A DNA stretch of 64,000 bases from Parasphingorhabdus cellanae. GTDB taxonomy: Bacteria > Pseudomonadota > Alphaproteobacteria > Sphingomonadales > Sphingomonadaceae. Of this stretch, positions 62,631 to 64,000 are shown in pieces. How positions within the stretch are numbered: position 1 is the stretch's first letter; every line of letters begins with the position of its first letter. The DNA lies in the NCBI RefSeq assembly GCF_017498565.1, contig NZ_CP071794.1, positions 1,426,001-1,490,000 of the forward strand, given 5' to 3'. Made by a program: the position numbers and the translations under genes. The notes beneath the pieces were generated by a model. That model did no database searches. It was not told where the DNA came from and worked only from the letters and a program-made list of their open reading frames with translations.

Positions 62631-63077
62631 ATGAATTTGAATGTGCAGCAGTTTATCGACTGGTATGGGGAAGGGTCAAATGGCGCCTCTCCAACAGAAC
62701 AGCAATGGAGGCAGATTCTTACGCTGCCGGAGAATGAACCGGTTACGTTGATCAACTTCTTCAAGCTGAACGAAACCGCAAATTATCCCGCCCGTTCCGA
62801 TACCTTCGAAACCAGTGTCTCGGGTGAGGAAGCATTTAACCGATATGCGGAGGTCAGTGTCCCGACGATGGAGCGCGTTGGGGGCAAGTTTCTTCATGTT
62901 GGCCCTTTTTCCGGCATGTTTATTGGCGAAGAAGAGCACTGGGATATCGTTGCGATCGGCGCATATCCTGACTTGCATGCGCTCGTCTCCCTTTACTCCG
63001 ATGAAGGTTACCGCGCCGCCTTCATCCATCGAACCGCCGCTTGCGCGAGGCAAAAAGTCCTTGTGGCAACGGAATAA
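62631..63077 (+). CDS. DUF1330-like dimeric alpha-beta barrel protein
   Basis: 148 aa. The segment PVTLINFFKLNETA and the later EEHWDIVAIGAYPDLHALVSLYS resemble DUF1330/dimeric ferredoxin-like proteins, which bind small molecules. GGAG precedes the ATG. It is 13 bp from the next gene, so cotranscribed. No reaction can be assigned. Confidence 0.75.
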   Translation: MNLNVQQFIDWYGEGSNGASPTEQQWRQILTLPENEPVTLINFFKLNETANYPARSDTFETSVSGEEAFNRYAEVSVPTMERVGGKFLHVGPFSGMFIGEEEHWDIVAIGAYPDLHALVSLYSDEGYRAAFIHRTAACARQKVLVATE

Positions 63078-63089
63078 GGAGAATTCATA

Positions 63090-63569
63090 ATGACATCGCA
63101 AAATTACAAACGCATCATCGCCGTGAAAGCTGATGCCGAAAAGTCCTATTGGGCTTTGACCGAAGGCATGCATGAATGGTGGACCAGACCGGACGCTCCG
63201 ATGAAGGAAATGGGAGATCGGTCAAAGTTCACCTTTCCACCGGGAAACGGTTACTGGACTTTTGAGGCTACCGCCCTTGAACCTGGCAGATGTGTTGAAA
63301 TGGTCTGTATCGAGGCTCTTCATTTGCATGAAGATATGCCCCAAGAGATTGAAACCGAATGGCTGGACACTCGAGTTCGTTGGGACATTCGCTCAAATGG
63401 TAACCAGACCGACATTATGATTGAACATCACGGCCTCATTCCGGGTCTTCATTGTTATGAAATCTGCGAAGCCGGGTGGGACATGTTCTTCGTCGATAGC
63501 CTGCAGGCATTTCTCAATACTGGAAAAGGGAATCCTCACTGTGCACCTACAAATGACCGACACGGATAA
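63090..63569 (+). CDS. SRPBCC (AHSA1-like) family protein
   Basis: 159 aa. The helix-grip pattern is present: EKSYWALTEGMHEWWTRPDA at the N-terminus, then FTFPPGNGYWTFEATALEPG, RVRWDIRSNGNQTDIMIEHHG and a C-terminal helix GWDMFFVDSLQAFLN. Such proteins bind hydrophobic ligands in a cavity. It follows the DUF1330-like gene, with GGAGA at the start. Perhaps it binds the substrate handled by the GST. Confidence 0.85.
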   Translation: MTSQNYKRIIAVKADAEKSYWALTEGMHEWWTRPDAPMKEMGDRSKFTFPPGNGYWTFEATALEPGRCVEMVCIEALHLHEDMPQEIETEWLDTRVRWDIRSNGNQTDIMIEHHGLIPGLHCYEICEAGWDMFFVDSLQAFLNTGKGNPHCAPTNDRHG

Positions 63570-63575
63570 TCCGCG

Positions 63576-63998
63576 ATGACTAAACAACATTTGGTTATTT
63601 GGGCATTGGCGTTGGTGATTACCATCTTCATCAGTATCTTCTGGCACGTCATTCTATTTGAACAGGCCTATCTTAATCTCGGTGTCTATACCCGTATGGA
63701 CAGTCCCATTTATGGCTTTGGCCTAGTGGCCTGGCTGATGGAAAGTACGGCTTTTGTCGTAATCTATTTTCGCAGCAGTTGGTCAAGTGAAGGTATTTCT
63801 GGCGGGTTAAAACTGGCAATGTTGATGGCTATCTTTACCGCAGCGGCATCCGTGATGGGCTCCGCTGCAAAGGTACAGATCAATGATCTTACGCAATGGT
63901 TTTTGCTTTCCGGCGGATTTCTCGCCGCGCATTTTGGGATGCTTGGGCTAGCCGTCGGATGGCTCAATCGGAAACTGGGTATGGAGTATGAGTTGTGA
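63576..63998 (+). CDS. Small four-helix membrane protein
   Basis: 140 aa, complete, with four predicted helices (LVIWALALVITIFISIFW; GFGLVAWLMESTAFVVIYF; LAMLMAIFTAAASVMGSAA; WFLLSGGFLAAHFGMLGLAV). It resembles DUF1761-type inner membrane proteins. It is 6 bp after the SRPBCC gene, the fourth gene of the operon. The function is unknown. Confidence 0.7.
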   Translation: MTKQHLVIWALALVITIFISIFWHVILFEQAYLNLGVYTRMDSPIYGFGLVAWLMESTAFVVIYFRSSWSSEGISGGLKLAMLMAIFTAAASVMGSAAKVQINDLTQWFLLSGGFLAAHFGMLGLAVGWLNRKLGMEYEL

Positions 63999-64000
63999 TT

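Overview
The window looks like chromosome of a sphingomonad-type alphaproteobacterium. The evidence is a TonB-dependent receptor linked to peptidases and hydrolases, a VirD2/DUF3363-type relaxase, a RepC-family replication protein, alphaproteobacterial-style regulators and many Tat- or Sec-exported hydrolases. Base composition is moderate, with AT-rich accessory patches. Nothing here fixes the genus. No rRNA, intact tRNA or CRISPR array was seen.

Layout. (1) 0.2-11.7 kb: a catabolic/uptake locus of two converging operons. On the plus strand are a TonB receptor, an M24 peptidase, a lipoprotein alpha/beta hydrolase and a beta-propeller lactonase/arylesterase-like protein. On the minus strand are a second M24 peptidase, a GPH-type MFS symporter and an exported alpha/beta hydrolase. 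A GntR(HutC)-IclR regulator pair sits at its head, next to a 46-bp near-perfect palindrome. (2) 12.1-13.5 kb: an orphan repC with a candidate antisense RNA (promoter plus strong terminator) opposite its leader. (3) 13.6-34.9 kb: an integrated element. It starts at the 3' half of a tRNA-Glu(TTC) gene, followed by integrase arm-type repeats, a P4-type integrase, an AlpA-like protein, HU, and then toxin/defence-type genes: hipBA, a membrane protein-Xre pair, Xre-RES, a long Zn-finger/HEPN-motif/RES protein, Fic + SEC-C/TPR, and a 1262-aa protein with a C-terminal PD-(D/E)XK nuclease signature. It ends with a relaxase and an IS110 fragment. (4) 35-41 kb: degraded accessory DNA between two copies of a 27-bp repeat, with a frameshifted serine hydrolase and an IS110/IS1111 3' remnant. 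(5) 41-50 kb: single metabolic genes (EamA exporter, epoxide hydrolase + WYL regulator, nucleotidyltransferase-fold protein, methyltransferase, thioesterase, CocE/S15 hydrolase, lipoprotein class C beta-lactamase) and an HU pseudogene. (6) 50-54.6 kb: a GntR-controlled amino-acid operon with two Tat-exported PLP enzymes and tandem operators. (7) 55-61 kb: an M1-type peptidase and an RND-LolA-like-outer membrane protein operon. (8) 61-64 kb: an HxlR regulator divergent from a GST/DUF1330-like/SRPBCC/membrane protein operon.

The most interesting parts are the toxin/defence array at 19.6-32.4 kb, especially the 1262-aa nuclease-tailed protein and the Fic gene whose N-terminus lies across an A8 tract, and the orphan repC with its putative countertranscript abutting a tRNA attachment site. 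Functions given for these are inferences from motifs and context; no database search was possible.
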